From positions 992,001 to 1,056,000 of the forward strand of contig NZ_FOZS01000002.1 of assembly GCF_900116205.1 (NCBI RefSeq): 64,000 nt of DNA, read 5' to 3'. The notes below the pieces were generated by a model. The model had not been told where the DNA came from, did not search any database, and was given only the letters and a program-made list of their open reading frames with translations. Below are positions 35,124-44,697 of this stretch, piece after piece. The translations under genes and the position numbers were made by a program. The stretch's first letter is position 1; the number at the start of each line of letters is the position of its first letter. This DNA is from Halostagnicola kamekurae (GTDB lineage Archaea; Halobacteriota; Halobacteria; Halobacteriales; Natrialbaceae).

Positions 35124-35522
35124 CTAGGAGGGATCGCTCTCGAGCCGGGTCCGCAGCGACGGTGGTATCGGACTCGCCTGGCCGCTCTCGCGGTCGACGA
35201 AGACCTGAACCGACCGGGCCGTCGCCGCTCGCGAGCCGTCGGCGTTCAGTTCGTACTCGATCGGGATGCTCGAGGTACCGAGATCGGCGACCCTCAGTCC
35301 GACCGTCACGGCCTGTCCCGCCTCGATCGGCGTTTCGTATTCGATCTCGAGCGACGCCAGGACCGTATCGAGGTCGACAAGTGATTGTCCGACGACATCG
35401 GTGAAGTACGCCTCGCGGGCTTGCTCAAGGTACGTCGCGTAGATCGCGTTGTTTACGTGACCCATGAAATCGACGTCGCGGAGCCGGACGTCGACGGCCG
35501 TCTCGTAGGCGTACTCGGTCAT
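35124..35522 (-). CDS. acyl-CoA thioesterase (hot-dog fold)
   Basis: A 132-residue 4-hydroxybenzoyl-CoA-thioesterase-like protein. The active-site region DVDFMGHVNNAIYATYLEQARE holds the Asp and the helix that carries the YbgC-type catalytic Asp/His. The final strands SIPIEYELNADG and ATARSVQVFVDRESG are typical. Substrate unknown. It is followed after 54 bases by the divergently unrelated exonuclease gene. Confidence 0.88.
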   Translation of the reverse strand: MTEYAYETAVDVRLRDVDFMGHVNNAIYATYLEQAREAYFTDVVGQSLVDLDTVLASLEIEYETPIEAGQAVTVGLRVADLGTSSIPIEYELNADGSRAATARSVQVFVDRESGQASPIPPSLRTRLESDPS

Positions 35523-35576
35523 TCTACCCCACGATACGGACCGCGGGGAGCTATAGGCACCGATTCGTCTCAGACG

Positions 35577-36320
35577 CTAACAGTTCGCCTCGAAGACGGT
35601 TTCGTGGAGCCGGGAGGAAACGATCTCCATCAATGGCTCGAGATTCGCTGTGTCGTCGCGGTTGTACTCGATCAGCGTCTCGAGGGCCGCCTCGTCGCCG
35701 CGTTCGTACTCGTGCCAGAGTCGAACGGCGTCCCGACCGGAGAGGTCGGGTTTGTCCCGGTCGATCCCGAGGTCCCGTTCGATCTGCTTGAGGCCGCCAT
35801 CGAATCCGAGTTTCTTGCACGGATACATGAGGTCGACGTGCGGAACCGAGACGTCGACGTCGTAGCAGGTCTCGAGAAACGGCACGTCGAATCGCTTTCC
35901 GTTGAACGTGACCAAAAGCGAGGCCGCCTCGAGTTCGGTCTGCAGTCTGCCGGCGGTGAGGTCATCGCCGTTGACGAACGTCTTCGTCTCGCCGCCGCGG
36001 TGGACGCTGACCGTCGTCACGTCGTCGGTCTCCGAGCTCAGTCCGGTCGTCTCGATGTCCAGAAAACACGCCTCGTCCGCGACGTTCTCGTAGAGCCGCC
36101 AGTGGCTCGAGTCGGGGAACGCGTCCGCGAAAAACGACATGTCGCCGCGGGACAGGTGGGTCGTTCCCTCGTCGATGAACGACTCGATCCGATCCGCGAG
36201 GGTCTCGCCGACGACCTCGCCCTCGAATTCGTCCCAGTGGGTGACGCCGTTGGCCCAGAGTCGCCGTTCGGTCGCCTCGCCGACTCCCCGAACCGGGATG
36301 AAACTGTTCTCGATTTGCAC
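35577..36320 (-). CDS. DEDD (RNase H-like) 3'-5' exonuclease
   Basis: A 247-residue protein. An N-terminal helix-hairpin-helix (PVRGVGEATERRLWANGV) is followed by an RNase H-fold nuclease with DEDD motifs: LDIETTGL, LVTFNGKRFDVPFLE and EYNRDDTANL. It resembles the YprB-type exonucleases seen in haloarchaea. The GTG at 36320 is used since the VQIENSF start fits; an earlier TTG at 36347 is possible. Probably DNA repair or end trimming. Confidence 0.85.
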   Translation of the reverse strand: MQIENSFIPVRGVGEATERRLWANGVTHWDEFEGEVVGETLADRIESFIDEGTTHLSRGDMSFFADAFPDSSHWRLYENVADEACFLDIETTGLSSETDDVTTVSVHRGGETKTFVNGDDLTAGRLQTELEAASLLVTFNGKRFDVPFLETCYDVDVSVPHVDLMYPCKKLGFDGGLKQIERDLGIDRDKPDLSGRDAVRLWHEYERGDEAALETLIEYNRDDTANLEPLMEIVSSRLHETVFEANC

Positions 36321-36595
36321 GTCTGTGCAGGGGATTGGAGGGGACAAAAACGCTTGGATCGCCGTGTTCGAGACTCGAGGCGGCCTCGAGGAGTCGACGC
36401 GTTGGTTTCACTGGAACGCCGCCGGTCGTCAGTTCGTCCCCGCCTCAATCCTCCGCTGGTCCCTCTCCGATGCTCCCGCGTTCTCGCATCATCGACGTGC
36501 CGCGATCGATCCAGCGTCGGCGATAGTAGATCGCGCCGTCGCCGATGCCGAATCGAAGGGGGAGACGAGCGTAGATGTCCGCGAAGCCGACGCGG
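36321..36595. other. intergenic stretch without a called gene
   Basis: No gene is seen in these 275 bases, which lie upstream of the minus-strand exonuclease and downstream of the minus-strand permease. Several short frames on both strands are shadow-like and lack conserved motifs. Confidence 0.5.
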
Positions 36596-38938
36596 TCAGT
36601 CGGACTCGTTCTCGAGCGTCTCGGCGTCGGAAGCGGGCGATTCCGCGTCCGGTCCCGTTTGTTCGGACGCCCGGCTGTGATCGTCGGTTCCGAAGATTCG
36701 CTCGCGAATGCTTCGTGTGTGACTCTTCTCCGCGAGGAGCACCGAGCACTCAACCTCGTCCAGCACGTCGATGACGAGCGACCCGCGGATGAGCCGCGAG
36801 ACGAGGCCCTGTTCGGTCGCGCCGATCAGGAGCATCGTCGCGTCGGCAGCGGCCTCGGTGATACGCGTCTGAATGTCGCCGGTTTCGACCCGGACATCGG
36901 CGTCTTCGAGGTCGTGATCGGCGGCCCACGCCCTGAGGAACTCCTCGCCGCGTTCGCGGTCCTCGGCGACGTGAAACAGCGTCACCTCGGCGTCGAACTG
37001 ATCGCGCAGGGTGTGTGCGACCGCCGCCGCCAGATCCGAGTCCGGACCGCCGGCGGTCGGCAGGAGCACTCGAGACGGATCGAATCCGCGATCTCGGAAC
37101 ACGAGGAAATCGCTCGGAAGCGAGTGGGCGAGTTCGTCGATGGCACCCTCGGCGCGGCCGGGCGCACCGTGGGAGTCCGGCCCCCATCCCATGACCGTCA
37201 TGTCCACACCGTAGCGACTCGCGGTGTCGAACACCTCCTCGAACGCGCGGTGAGAGAGGACGACGTGGGTTTCGATGTCCGCTCCGTATGTCTCCGCGTC
37301 GGCCTGTGCCTGCTCTAAGAGTTGCTCCGCCGCCTCGTAATCGCCCTGCTCTCGAGCGCTCTGAAGCGAGGTCTGATCCGGAATCTTCTCGATGTTGACG
37401 GCGACGACGGTTCCGTCGCGCTCGTTCGCGATGGCGGACGCCAGCGTTATCAGGTGCGTTTCGTTGCTCGGGTTCGCGAGCGGGACGAGCACGCGATAAT
37501 CGCTCTTTTCGGGCTGAACGGACGTGGCGGCCGAGACGGCCGCGTCGGGAAGGTCGTCGGATCGGTCGAGAATCCACCCGGCGAGGACGCCGGCGGATTC
37601 GACCTTCTGACGGGCGTAGGCGAGGTACCAGACCGCCGCAAAGACCACGAACAGCATCGATAGGAGGACGATCTGTGGATTGATGTACACGATCAGCGCG
37701 AACGAGGTGATCGCTCCGATGATGGGAACGATCGGATAGAGCGGAACCTCGAAGTCGGGGTCGTACCCCTCGGGATCGGCCTCTCGCATGACGATGAGCG
37801 CGATGTTGAGCAGGCCGTAGACGATCAGGTGCAACACCGAACTGGCCGTCGCGAGGGTTTCGAGGTTGCCCGCGACCAGGAACACCAGGATCAGCGATCC
37901 GGTGATCGCGATCGACCTGTAGGGCGTGCCGAATCGCGGGTGGATATCGTTGAGCTTCGGCGTCACGATTTTCTCCCTGCCCATCGCGAAGTTGATCCGC
38001 GACGAGGAGAGGATCGACGCGTTCGCCGAGGAGGCCGTCGCCAACAGCCCCCCGAACAGCAGGAGACCGCGTCCAATCGAGCCGAGATCGAATCCGAAAA
38101 CGCTGTACTGCCCGAAGAGGAGTTGTGCGGCGTCGACGACTGCGGTCTTGTTCCCGTTTACGAGCTCCGTGGGAACCGACGCGAGAAGCAAGGTGAGAAA
38201 CACGGCGTAGATCGTCGTCACGATGAGGACGGAGCCGATGACGGCTCGAGGAAGGTTCTTTCCGGGGTTTTTGATCTCTTCGGCGACCGACGTGATCTGG
38301 ACGAAGCCGAGATAGGAGACGAAGATGACTCCGGTGACGGGCAACACTTCGCCGGTCGTTCCCGGCGGCGCGATCGGTCGCAGCGAGTCGACGTCGCCGT
38401 TGAAGATCGCGACGCCCGAGAACGCTCCTAGGATCGCCAGAAGCACCGAGACGATGATAATCTGGAGCGTCCCCGTCTCCTTCGCACCGGCGTAGTTGAT
38501 ACCGATGAACACCAGTGCGCCGACGAGGCCGATCACCTGCGCGGGCAAGAGCGTCACCGGCCCGATACCGATCGTCCCCATACCGAGGAAGTCGTTGATG
38601 TACTCGCCGAGTCCGAACATGTAGAACGCGGAGGCGAAGGCGAGGCCGATCCAGTTCGCCCAGCCGGCGATCGACCCGAAAAGCGGGCCGAGCGCTCGAT
38701 TGACGTAGAAGTACGCGCCGCCCGACTTCGGCATCGCCGTCCCGAGTTCGGACGCAGAGAGCGCGGTGAAAATGGCGATCACGCCGCCGATAACGAACGT
38801 GAGAATCGTCAGCGGGCCCGCGTCCGCGACGGCCTCGCCGGGGAGGACGAAAATGCCCGCGCCGATCATCGTCCCGATTCCGATCGTCAACGCGGCGAAC
38901 AGTCCGAGGTCTTTCGCGAGTTCTTCGTCACTACTCAT
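36596..38938 (-). CDS. APC-family amino-acid permease fused to two Usp domains
   Basis: A 780-residue protein. Residues 1-430 hold about 12 membrane segments of an amino acid/polyamine/organocation transporter (GIGTMIGAGIFVLPGEAV start, the family's first helix with its substrate-gating G-x-G motif). The cytoplasmic C-terminus contains two UspA-type domains at about 475-605 and 615-745 (HVVLSHRAFEEVFD and LLIGATEQGLVSRLIRGSLV). An acidic tail follows. This permease-Usp fusion is typical of haloarchaea; nucleotide control of transport is inferred. The start lies 271 bases from the preceding Usp gene. Confidence 0.9.
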   Translation of the reverse strand: MSSDEELAKDLGLFAALTIGIGTMIGAGIFVLPGEAVADAGPLTILTFVIGGVIAIFTALSASELGTAMPKSGGAYFYVNRALGPLFGSIAGWANWIGLAFASAFYMFGLGEYINDFLGMGTIGIGPVTLLPAQVIGLVGALVFIGINYAGAKETGTLQIIIVSVLLAILGAFSGVAIFNGDVDSLRPIAPPGTTGEVLPVTGVIFVSYLGFVQITSVAEEIKNPGKNLPRAVIGSVLIVTTIYAVFLTLLLASVPTELVNGNKTAVVDAAQLLFGQYSVFGFDLGSIGRGLLLFGGLLATASSANASILSSSRINFAMGREKIVTPKLNDIHPRFGTPYRSIAITGSLILVFLVAGNLETLATASSVLHLIVYGLLNIALIVMREADPEGYDPDFEVPLYPIVPIIGAITSFALIVYINPQIVLLSMLFVVFAAVWYLAYARQKVESAGVLAGWILDRSDDLPDAAVSAATSVQPEKSDYRVLVPLANPSNETHLITLASAIANERDGTVVAVNIEKIPDQTSLQSAREQGDYEAAEQLLEQAQADAETYGADIETHVVLSHRAFEEVFDTASRYGVDMTVMGWGPDSHGAPGRAEGAIDELAHSLPSDFLVFRDRGFDPSRVLLPTAGGPDSDLAAAVAHTLRDQFDAEVTLFHVAEDRERGEEFLRAWAADHDLEDADVRVETGDIQTRITEAAADATMLLIGATEQGLVSRLIRGSLVIDVLDEVECSVLLAEKSHTRSIRERIFGTDDHSRASEQTGPDAESPASDAETLENESD

Positions 38939-39209
38939 GGTAGATCACCGCCCGTACTCGAGCGACCGCTGGTACCTGCTCCGCCCGCGAGGACGACTGT
39001 CGTCCACCAACGCCGGCGGCAGCCACCCCGCAGGCCTGTGCGTACATCCGCCAAATCCGCCGATCGGATCCGACCTTGCTGTCGACCGACCGACCAACCG
39101 AATCTCCTGAGAGTCAATATAGGAGTTCGGCGGCGGAGGGGAGTTGAACCTTTTGCATTGGTTGTGCAACCGACGGATTCGATCACGCGTCCACACCTGA
39201 GGGCAGCTA
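38939..39209. other. intergenic stretch with palindrome
   Basis: No gene is seen between the permease start and the Usp stop. A perfect palindrome, ggttg-tg-caacc, at 39160-39171 with a wider TTGCA/TGCAA pair (39153-39169) is a possible regulator site. Confidence 0.35.
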
Positions 39210-39632
39210 TCAGGGGAGGACGACGACGGGATACTCGCTGTCGGAGACGAGTCGGGAGCGAACGCGACCGGAGACGAGATCGAGCCACCGGCCGCCGCCC
39301 CGAGAGGCGAAGACGATAGCCGAGGCATCGATGTCCGCGGCGGCGTCGTTGATCGTCTCGACGACATCGGTCCCGTACAGGAGCTGCGTGTCGACCGTGA
39401 TGCCGTCGACTTCCGCCGCCTCCTGAAAGGCGTCGAACATCTTTTTGGCGTGCTCCTGGCGTTGTTCGACGCCCGCTTTATCTGGGGCACCCCCGGCTTT
39501 CTCGATGACGTTGACGACTGTAACGTCTGACTCCTCCTCGAGAAGGTACGGTCGCAGCTTCTCGTAGGTCGTCGCGGCGTCGTCGGGGTTCGCGACCGGC
39601 ACGATCGGTCGGTCTAACAGGGGGGCTACCAT
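39210..39632 (-). CDS. universal stress protein (UspA family)
   Basis: A 140-residue Usp protein. The family fold is complete (IVPVANPDDAATTYEKL opening, DASAIVFASRGGGRWLDLVSGRVRSRLV closing). The usual nucleotide loop G-x2-G-x9-G is present as GGGRWLDLVSGRV-like, somewhat altered, so ATP binding is uncertain. It stands 271 bases upstream of the permease-Usp fusion, same strand, perhaps as a partner. Confidence 0.82.
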   Translation of the reverse strand: MVAPLLDRPIVPVANPDDAATTYEKLRPYLLEEESDVTVVNVIEKAGGAPDKAGVEQRQEHAKKMFDAFQEAAEVDGITVDTQLLYGTDVVETINDAAADIDASAIVFASRGGGRWLDLVSGRVRSRLVSDSEYPVVVLP

Positions 39633-39935
39633 CGACGGTCACCTCGCGGCTCGACTGGCTTCGTGAGAGCGCACATACACCTACGTTTGTCCCCGTGGTC
39701 TTAGTTGGTCGTCTTCGCGTCGTCCTGATGGGAGTTCGTCTTCGCCTACGCGCCCTGACCACCACTGATCCGCACACGCGCCATGACCGCCACTGATTAG
39801 CCTGCGGCCACACCGCCACCGCTTCGACTCGAGTCGAAACGGGTCACCAGTCCGAGACGATGGGAAACAACGAAACCCATTACCTCCTTCGGTCAGTAGG
39901 TCGGGCAAGACCGGTCTCTCGAGGATGAATCACCA
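39633..39935. other. intergenic region with short direct repeat
   Basis: No gene is seen in these 303 bases, between a minus-strand Usp gene and the plus-strand SafE-like gene. A 13-base repeat gaccrccactgat occurs twice, 28 bases apart, at 39757 and 39785. Confidence 0.5.
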
Positions 39936-40736
39936 ATGGACCCGTTCACACTCCTCGGCGTCGACGTCGCGCTGTTTCTAGTCATCGGGCTTCTCGCGGG
40001 TGCCCACTGTATCGGCATGTGCGGGCCGCTCGTGACGATCTACGCCAGTCGAATGGACGGCGGGCAGAGCGACGGTGCCCGGGCGGGCGGACACCTCTCG
40101 ACGTACGAGGTTCGCCAGCACGCGCTGTTCAACATCGGGCGTACGGCGAGTTACACGCTCATCGGGGCGCTGTTCGGCGCGCTCGGAAGCCTGTTTTTCG
40201 TCACGACCGAGTCGCTGACTCCAGTCGTCGACCTCGCTCGAGGCGGCGTCGGCGTCCTCATCGGTGCCTTCGTCGTCGCGATCGGAATCTACTACCTCCT
40301 CGGGCGCACGACCGGCGGGATTTCGATCCCCGGCCTCGAGCGGGTGAGCGGCTGGCTCGCGAGCCGCGTCGATCGACTCGCCAACGGTCCCGGTATCGTC
40401 GGGCTCGGTGCCGTTCACGGACTGTTGCCCTGTCCGATCCTCTATCCCGCATTCCTGTACGCGTTCGCGACCGGATCACCACTGGGGGGCGGACTCGCGC
40501 TCGCCGCGCTCGGCGTCGGAACGATTCCCGCGGTCTTCGCGTACGGAACCGTCATCGAGGCCGTCGACGCGGTTCACCGCCGCCGGGTTCACCGCCTGCT
40601 CGGCGTCGCGTTCGTCGCGCTGGGATACGTCCTGTTCGCGCACGGACTGATGAGTCTCGGCTACCACATTCCACATCCGATGTTGCCGTTTTACGACGGC
40701 CTCGAGGCGACCACGATGGCGGGTTCTCACCACTGA
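39936..40736 (+). CDS. SafE/UreH-like membrane protein beside copper ATPase
   Basis: A 266-residue protein with about six membrane segments. The opening AGAHCIGMCGPLVTIYASRM has the paired Cys of the SafE/UreH-like transporters found beside CcoI-type copper ATPases. The His-rich C-terminus (HIPHP, SHH) could bind metal. It lies 50 bases before the ATPase on the same strand. Copper delivery to cytochrome oxidase is inferred. Confidence 0.8.
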   Translation: MDPFTLLGVDVALFLVIGLLAGAHCIGMCGPLVTIYASRMDGGQSDGARAGGHLSTYEVRQHALFNIGRTASYTLIGALFGALGSLFFVTTESLTPVVDLARGGVGVLIGAFVVAIGIYYLLGRTTGGISIPGLERVSGWLASRVDRLANGPGIVGLGAVHGLLPCPILYPAFLYAFATGSPLGGGLALAALGVGTIPAVFAYGTVIEAVDAVHRRRVHRLLGVAFVALGYVLFAHGLMSLGYHIPHPMLPFYDGLEATTMAGSHH

Positions 40737-40786
40737 CCGATGACCGCTAATCGCGTTTCGACCACGAACTCCACATCGACCGATCC

Positions 40787-43507
40787 ATGACGGAAACCCA
40801 CTCGTCGGCCGACGGCTGCACGCTCTGTGACCTCCCGGTCGAGGGGGTCGACGTCAGCGACAGCGACGGCAACGCGTTCTGCTGTGTCGGCTGTCGTGAC
40901 GTCTACGAAGCGCTGGGCGACGTCGATGACCTCGAGGCCGAAGACGTTCGCCAGCGGCGGGCGGAATCCGAGGAAGGAGGCGGTGCGCTCGAGGCCGGAC
41001 GGGACGTGCCGGACGACCACGAGGCGACGTACCTGGAGGTCGACGGGATGCACTGTGCGACCTGCGAGGCGTTCATCGAGTCGGCCGCGGAACGAACGGA
41101 CGGGGTCAGCAACGCCAGCTCGAGTTACGTGACGGAGACGGTTCGGATCGACCACGATCCGGAGGCCGTCTCCGAGTCCGATCTGCGAGATTCGATCAGC
41201 GGGCTCGGCTACAGCGCCTACCCTCGAGACGACGCGTTCAGCCGACGGCAGGCCGACAACTGGGCGATCGGACGGGTCATCGTCGGCGTGTTGATGGGGA
41301 TGATGGTGATGCTCCAGTACGTGGTGCTCATCTACCCCGTCTACTTCGGCGGCCTGTTCTACGACGAGGGGACGACGACGTTCATCGAGGACGCGCTGGC
41401 CCACGAGAGCGCGATAATATTCTACCTCGTCATCGCCGCGCTGACGACGATCATCCTGCTCGTGACCGGCAAGCCGATCCTGCAGGGCGCCTACGTCAGT
41501 GCGAAGACTCGCCAGCCGAACATGGACCTGCTCGTCGCCATCGCGGCCGTAAGCGCGTACCTCTACAGCACGCTCTCTGCTATCACCGGTGGCGCGCACA
41601 TCTACTACGACGTGACTGTCGCCATCGTCGTCATCGTCAGCGCCGGCGGCTACTACGAGTCCTCGATCAAGCGCAAGGCGACCGAACGCCTCTCCGATCT
41701 GACCGCCGTCCAGGTCGATCAGGCCCGGCGCGTCCGTCGAGGCTCGGATGTGGCTGCGAATGTATCTCACTCCGGGACCGAAGAGAATCCAGCAGCGGAA
41801 GACGTGCCGCTCGAGGACCTCGAGGCGGGCGATCACGTCCTCGTTCGAACGGGCGAGCGGATCCCGGTCGACGGCGAGGTCGTTGATGGCGACGCCGCGG
41901 TCGACGAGGCGGTCGTCACCGGCGAGTCGCTCCCCGAGCGAAAGTCGGTCGGCGACGAGGTCGTCGGTGGGTCGATGGTCGCCGACGGCGCGCTGACCGT
42001 TCGGGTCGGCCCGGACGCGACGAGCAGCCTCGACCGGATCACCGAACTCGTCTGGGACCTCCAGAGCGGTACCCACGGCATCCAGAAACTCGCCGACAAA
42101 CTGGCGACGATCTTCGTGCCGGTCGTCCTCGCGCTCGCAGTCGTGGTCGTCGCCGTCCGCCTCGCACTCGGCGCGGGCGTCACGAAGGCGTTGCTCGACG
42201 GACTGACCGTTCTGATCGTCTCATGTCCCTGTGCGCTCGGGCTGGCGACTCCGCTGGCGGTCGCCGCCGGCATTCGAGACGCGCTCGAGAACTCGATCGT
42301 GGTCTTCGACGACAGCGTCTTCGAGCGCATCCGCAACGCCGAGACGATCGTCTTCGACAAGACGGGAACGCTGACGACCGGCGAGATGAGCGTCGTCGAA
42401 ACGATTTCGGACGCTACGGCAGACGACTCGATCCCCGACGCTTCGACCGACGACTCGAATCTCGGTCCCGATCTCCTCGAGAAGGCCGCGGCGCTCGAGT
42501 CCCAGTCGTCCCACCCGATCGGACGGGCGATCGCGACCTCGTGGGATCGGCCGACGCGAATCACCGACGGCGGGACGTCTCGGGAACGAGCGGATGTGCC
42601 GGACGACGGCGGAGACGGTCGCGAACTGACGGCGTACGAACGGAAACAGCGGCGAACGGCCGGCGATTCGTCCGACCCACAGGGCGACGCGTCGGCCGAT
42701 TCGCTGGGCGACGAGTCGGATGGTTCGCTGCCCGATGACCCGGCTTCGGTAGGCTCGAGAAGCGACTCCGTCGAGTCCTTCGAGAGCCACCGCAACGGCG
42801 TCTCGGGCGTGGTCGACGGCGAGGAGATCGTCGTCGGGCATCCGGACCTGTTCGCGGCCCGGGGCTGGACGGTGTCCGATGCGATCGCAGAACGGATCGA
42901 AAGCGCCCGGGAAACCGGGCGCGTTCCGGTCGCCGTCGGCCGCGACGGGGAGGCCGAGGGCGCGATCGTCGTCGGCGACGAACTCCGCGCGGAGTGGGAC
43001 GAGACGCTCGCGGCGATTTCCGAGGCCGGTATCGACGTCGTCGTGCTGACCGGCGACGACGCTCGAGCGGCGGACCGATTCCGCGAGGAAGACGCTATCG
43101 ACCGCGTCTTCGCCGGCGTTCCGCCGGAGGGGAAAGCCGAGACGGTCGAACGACTGAAGGGAACCGGCGAGACGGTCATGGTCGGCGACGGGACCAACGA
43201 CGCGCCGGCGCTCGCGGCCGCAGACCTCGGGATTTCGCTCGGCGGCGGCACGGCGATGGCCGCCGACGCGGCCGACGTCGCGCTCGTCGACGACGACCTC
43301 TCGTCGGTCGAGACAGTCTTCGACCTCGCTCGAGCGACCGATCGGCGCGTCAAAACCAACATCGGCTGGGCGTTCTGTTACAACGGCGTCGCGATCCCGC
43401 TGGCCGTCGCGGGCGTGCTCAACCCGCTTTTCGCCGCGGTCGCGATGGGGACAAGCAGCTTGCTCGTGGTGGCGAACTCCGCGCGATCGCTGCTCGAAGA
43501 GGAGTGA
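40787..43507 (+). CDS. copA: heavy-metal P-type ATPase, copper type (CcoI/CopA-like)
   Basis: A 906-residue P1B-ATPase. Residues about 10-45 form a Cys-rich metal domain (CTLCDL, CCVGC); an HMA domain follows with GMHCATCEAF near residue 88. The ion motif CPC is near residue 480, the phosphorylation site DKTGTLTTG near 523 and GDGTNDAP near 800. Between the nucleotide-domain HP motif (SHPIGRAI) and HRNGVSG there is a Ser/Asp-rich insert of about 60-70 residues. The SafE-like gene before it supports a CcoI-like role for copper export or oxidase assembly. Confidence 0.92.
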   Translation: MTETHSSADGCTLCDLPVEGVDVSDSDGNAFCCVGCRDVYEALGDVDDLEAEDVRQRRAESEEGGGALEAGRDVPDDHEATYLEVDGMHCATCEAFIESAAERTDGVSNASSSYVTETVRIDHDPEAVSESDLRDSISGLGYSAYPRDDAFSRRQADNWAIGRVIVGVLMGMMVMLQYVVLIYPVYFGGLFYDEGTTTFIEDALAHESAIIFYLVIAALTTIILLVTGKPILQGAYVSAKTRQPNMDLLVAIAAVSAYLYSTLSAITGGAHIYYDVTVAIVVIVSAGGYYESSIKRKATERLSDLTAVQVDQARRVRRGSDVAANVSHSGTEENPAAEDVPLEDLEAGDHVLVRTGERIPVDGEVVDGDAAVDEAVVTGESLPERKSVGDEVVGGSMVADGALTVRVGPDATSSLDRITELVWDLQSGTHGIQKLADKLATIFVPVVLALAVVVVAVRLALGAGVTKALLDGLTVLIVSCPCALGLATPLAVAAGIRDALENSIVVFDDSVFERIRNAETIVFDKTGTLTTGEMSVVETISDATADDSIPDASTDDSNLGPDLLEKAAALESQSSHPIGRAIATSWDRPTRITDGGTSRERADVPDDGGDGRELTAYERKQRRTAGDSSDPQGDASADSLGDESDGSLPDDPASVGSRSDSVESFESHRNGVSGVVDGEEIVVGHPDLFAARGWTVSDAIAERIESARETGRVPVAVGRDGEAEGAIVVGDELRAEWDETLAAISEAGIDVVVLTGDDARAADRFREEDAIDRVFAGVPPEGKAETVERLKGTGETVMVGDGTNDAPALAAADLGISLGGGTAMAADAADVALVDDDLSSVETVFDLARATDRRVKTNIGWAFCYNGVAIPLAVAGVLNPLFAAVAMGTSSLLVVANSARSLLEEE

Positions 43508-43522
43508 AAAGCAGTTTCGGTG

Positions 43523-43828
43523 TCACAACCACGGGAACAGGACCCGACGAATTCGACCGAAAATCGACTCGCCGCCGTGGCGAACGCGGAGCGTCGTTCC
43601 CTCGGCGTCGAAGCTCAGTTCGTTCGCCGGGAGCGTTTCGCCGTCGGGGAACCGTATTTCGCGGTCGTCGGCCGGAACCGGTCCGCCGGTGCTGGTCCCG
43701 AACAGGCTCGAGGATTGAAACGTTGGCTCGGTTACGGGTGCATCGTACTCGATCGTATAGACAGTGGTTCCGTCGTCCTCCGAACGCTCCCAGTCGACGA
43801 TGTCGCGCTCCGGCGTCGTTCCGATCAT
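43523..43828 (-). CDS. small acidic conserved hypothetical protein
   Basis: A 101-residue protein starting MIGTTPERDIVDWERSEDDG, convergent with the ATPase gene. Beta-rich, with a basic Arg-rich end (GRIRRVLFPWL). No domain recognised. The ATG at 43828 gives the clear N-terminus. Confidence 0.7.
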   Translation of the reverse strand: MIGTTPERDIVDWERSEDDGTTVYTIEYDAPVTEPTFQSSSLFGTSTGGPVPADDREIRFPDGETLPANELSFDAEGTTLRVRHGGESIFGRIRRVLFPWL

Positions 43829-43896
43829 TTTCGATCAACTGGTCGGGGAAAAGACGTTCAGAGACTTATATGTCCCCCACACGGATCGGCCGTGGC

Positions 43897-44640
43897 CTAC
43901 TCAGCCGTGGTCGTCACGTCCAAGAAGACGTCCTCGAGCGTCGAATCATCGCCGGTTTCCATCCGTTCGACGAGCGCCTCGGGAGCGCCTTCTTCGACGA
44001 GTTCGCCCTCGTAGAGGATCCCGACCTCGGTGGCGATTCGCTCGACGACCGGGAGGATGTGCGTCGAGAGGAACACGGTCGTCCCCGAGTCCGCGAGCTC
44101 GGTGATGACCTCTCGTACCGTCCGCGCGGCGCGGGGATCGAGCCCGGAGGTCGGTTCGTCCAGAAAGACGACCTCCGGTTCGTGCATGATCGCCTGTATC
44201 AACCCGGTCTTCTGGCGCATTCCCTTCGAGTAGGTCACGATCCGGTCGTCTGCATCCGCCGCGAGGTCCAGTCGCTCGAGCAGGGGTTCGATTCGCTCGT
44301 CGATCTCAGTCGATCCCAGCCCCCGTAATCCGCCGTGGTACTCGAGTTGCTCGCGCGCGGTGAGTTCCTCGTGAATCGGCGGCGATTCGGGCAGGTAGCC
44401 GATGTGTTCGACGAGTCGCTCCCGGTCGGTGATCGGGACCTCCGCGACGCGACCGGACCCGCTGGTCGGCCGAATCAGCGCGGTTAGCATCTTTATCGTG
44501 GTCGTCTTCCCCGCGCCGTTCGGTCCGAGAAAGCCGTACACGGTTCCCGGTTCGATCTCGAGAGAAAGGCCGTCAACGGCGGTCGTCTCGAGGTACTCCT
44601 TGGTCAGTTCGTTCGTCACGATTGTGGGTGTTCCAGTCAT
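43897..44640 (-). CDS. ABC-2 type exporter ATP-binding subunit
   Basis: A 247-residue ABC ATPase. Walker A GPNGAGKTTT, the Q-loop YLPESPP, the signature YSKGMRQKTGLIQA, and Walker B VVFLDEPTSGLDPRA are intact. It is the second gene of a minus-strand pair; the permease ends 57 bases upstream. It powers export of an unknown substrate, probably a lipid, drug or peptide. Confidence 0.93.
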   Translation of the reverse strand: MTGTPTIVTNELTKEYLETTAVDGLSLEIEPGTVYGFLGPNGAGKTTTIKMLTALIRPTSGSGRVAEVPITDRERLVEHIGYLPESPPIHEELTAREQLEYHGGLRGLGSTEIDERIEPLLERLDLAADADDRIVTYSKGMRQKTGLIQAIMHEPEVVFLDEPTSGLDPRAARTVREVITELADSGTTVFLSTHILPVVERIATEVGILYEGELVEEGAPEALVERMETGDDSTLEDVFLDVTTTAE

Positions 44641-44697
44641 GTGTATCTCGTTCTGTGCTGTGTTCCGGTTCGATGTTCAGATCGGGTTCTCCTCGTT

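Noticed and set aside
39160-39171. Palindrome ggttgtgcaacc before the permease-Usp gene
   Set aside because: Too short and distant (over 220 bases) from the start codon to call an operator; only recorded.
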